A DNA stretch of 64,000 nt from NCBI RefSeq assembly GCF_040183065.1, contig NC_091120.1, positions 72,132,708 through 72,196,707 of the forward strand, in the 5' to 3' direction. Within the stretch, counting starts at the first letter, position 1. The number at the start of each line of letters is the position of its first letter. This document shows positions 62,972 through 64,000 of the stretch, piece after piece. The stretch is from Periplaneta americana. Its lineage: Eukaryota; Arthropoda; Insecta; Blattodea; Blattidae. Under the pieces are notes generated by a model. The model searched no databases. It saw nothing but the letters and a program-made list of their open reading frames with translations, and had not been told where the DNA came from. The translations under genes and the position numbers were made by a program.

Positions 62972-63722
62972 CAGGCCGGATTTAGTATAGTGCCCTCCTA
63001 GATAGTGCTAAAATTTGCCGCCACTCAACTCTTACAAACAGTTTATGAGGAACTATTACAGAGGTCATGTTTAGTTTAAATTTGTTTTAAATGAAATGTT
63101 ACAATTCAAAAACAATAAATTATACGAATCAAAATACATGCATCTTACTTGTGAATTATAAAGATTTCCTTCGCACTTTCTTCACAGAGAAAGCATTGAT
63201 GATGTCATCAAAGTCGATCTGACGAAGCACTTAAGGCTCGATGTAAAGAAATATATTCAAACTTATTCACTGTTGAAACAAAATTGATTTGTGAAAGGCA
63301 AGCTGTGGTTTATTTTTAAGTATTGGTTTTGTTGGTGGTAAAGTAAATTGAAAAATAAACTCCAACTCTTTGCGGAATAAACTTTTCACATCGAATTATA
63401 TATTGCACATGCTGGAAAGTGATTAATAGTATTGTTGACAATATTTTATATTGGAAATGCGATTCAGAGTTCTGGTTACTATTCATACCTGCATTACAAT
63501 ATAACTATGCAGCTATATACTTTCCTTTTACTTTCGCCACGACCACAACAATGCGATAACAAAACAATATCAGAGGTGTTCAAGGATAAACTTCAGAAAA
63601 GATTTACCAACAAGTGTTTTAAAAAAAATTTCACTGTAAAATGGAAATGAATGCCGCCCCCCCCCCCGGAAATTGCCGAACTAGGCAACTGTCTAGGTTA
63701 CCTAGGCCTAAATCCGGCACTG
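62972..63722. mobile_element. hAT-type non-autonomous element
   Basis: The ends CAGGCCGGATTTAG and the reverse complement CAGTGCCGGATTTAG are flanked by octamers TATACACT (62964-62971) and CATACACT (63723-63730), 7 of 8 identical. 751 bp. A C run at 63657-63667 lies inside the right end. The frame 63432-63650 has no hAT motif. Confidence 0.7.
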
Positions 63723-64000
63723 CATACACTCTAATATCAAAGACTTCCTAAGTAGAGTTTATATGTATTTCCAAAGCGAATATAATAATGCAAGGAACTG
63801 AAGACAATCAATTTCCGTTAGTCATATTTTAGAGAGAAAATTTAAAGCGAAAGGCGTGTCTACGCGATACATAGTTACATGAAAGGAAAATAAAGGAGAG
63901 AACAGTTAAAAGTCATCCTATGAAATGTGTTCGCGACTCACCTGTTACAATGGACACAGGAAGCTTTTAAGACGGACAGTAAGCTCTGCTTGCTTTGTAA

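Overview
This is a eukaryotic window, most likely an insect. It is AT-rich and gene-poor, crowded with transposon remains, tRNA-derived SINEs, Tc1/mariner, hAT and piggyBac-type elements, RTE-like non-LTR retrotransposon tails and simple repeats. Spliced coding exons have GT/AG borders. The mix of repeats would fit a large-genome insect such as a cockroach or relative, but that is an inference from general impression, not a search result.

The one host gene I can reconstruct is on the + strand, about 35,976 to past 60,969. Five short exons (coding 35985-36059, 44295-44352, 54224-54309, 55626-55758, 60806-60969) join in frame into a 171-residue protein with four hydrophobic segments. It looks like the small insect tetraspan proteins that begin with a Cys-rich 'CCSLRTG' motif (DUF4728-like, tentative). 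Its introns total about 24.5 kb and hold most of the repeats of the right half.

Left part (1-23.4 kb): no convincing host gene. It holds MITE-like elements (3351-4345, 5475-5651, 7455-8137, 8479-9030, 11206-11470), a tandem pair of terminal-inverted-repeat elements (13751-15179), a transposase relic next to possible mitochondrial DNA (15340-15863), a decayed repetitive arthropod ORF (16543-17245), a SINE, and a non-LTR reverse-transcriptase relic (18975-20450) interrupted by a Tc1 foldback element (19509-20022).

Middle (23466-31907): a complete, apparently young LTR retrotransposon on the - strand. It has two 1041-bp LTRs that look identical, a 4-bp target duplication, a primer-binding site, and no pol. 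Its only gene is a long gag-like coiled-coil protein made of 22-residue repeats, broken by one extra base. A hAT element with a decayed transposase and a perfect 8-bp target duplication (24865-27063) sits inside it.

Right part (32-64 kb): the tetraspan gene with its introns. Intron 1 holds an element with iterated GTAACTTTGCACC boxes and a perfect hairpin, an internally deleted mariner, SINEs, and a 380-bp inverted repeat carrying a hammerhead-like core. Intron 2 holds an RTE remnant and at least five SINEs. Downstream of the gene lie a piggyBac-type MITE (61610-62404) and a hAT-type element (62972-63722).
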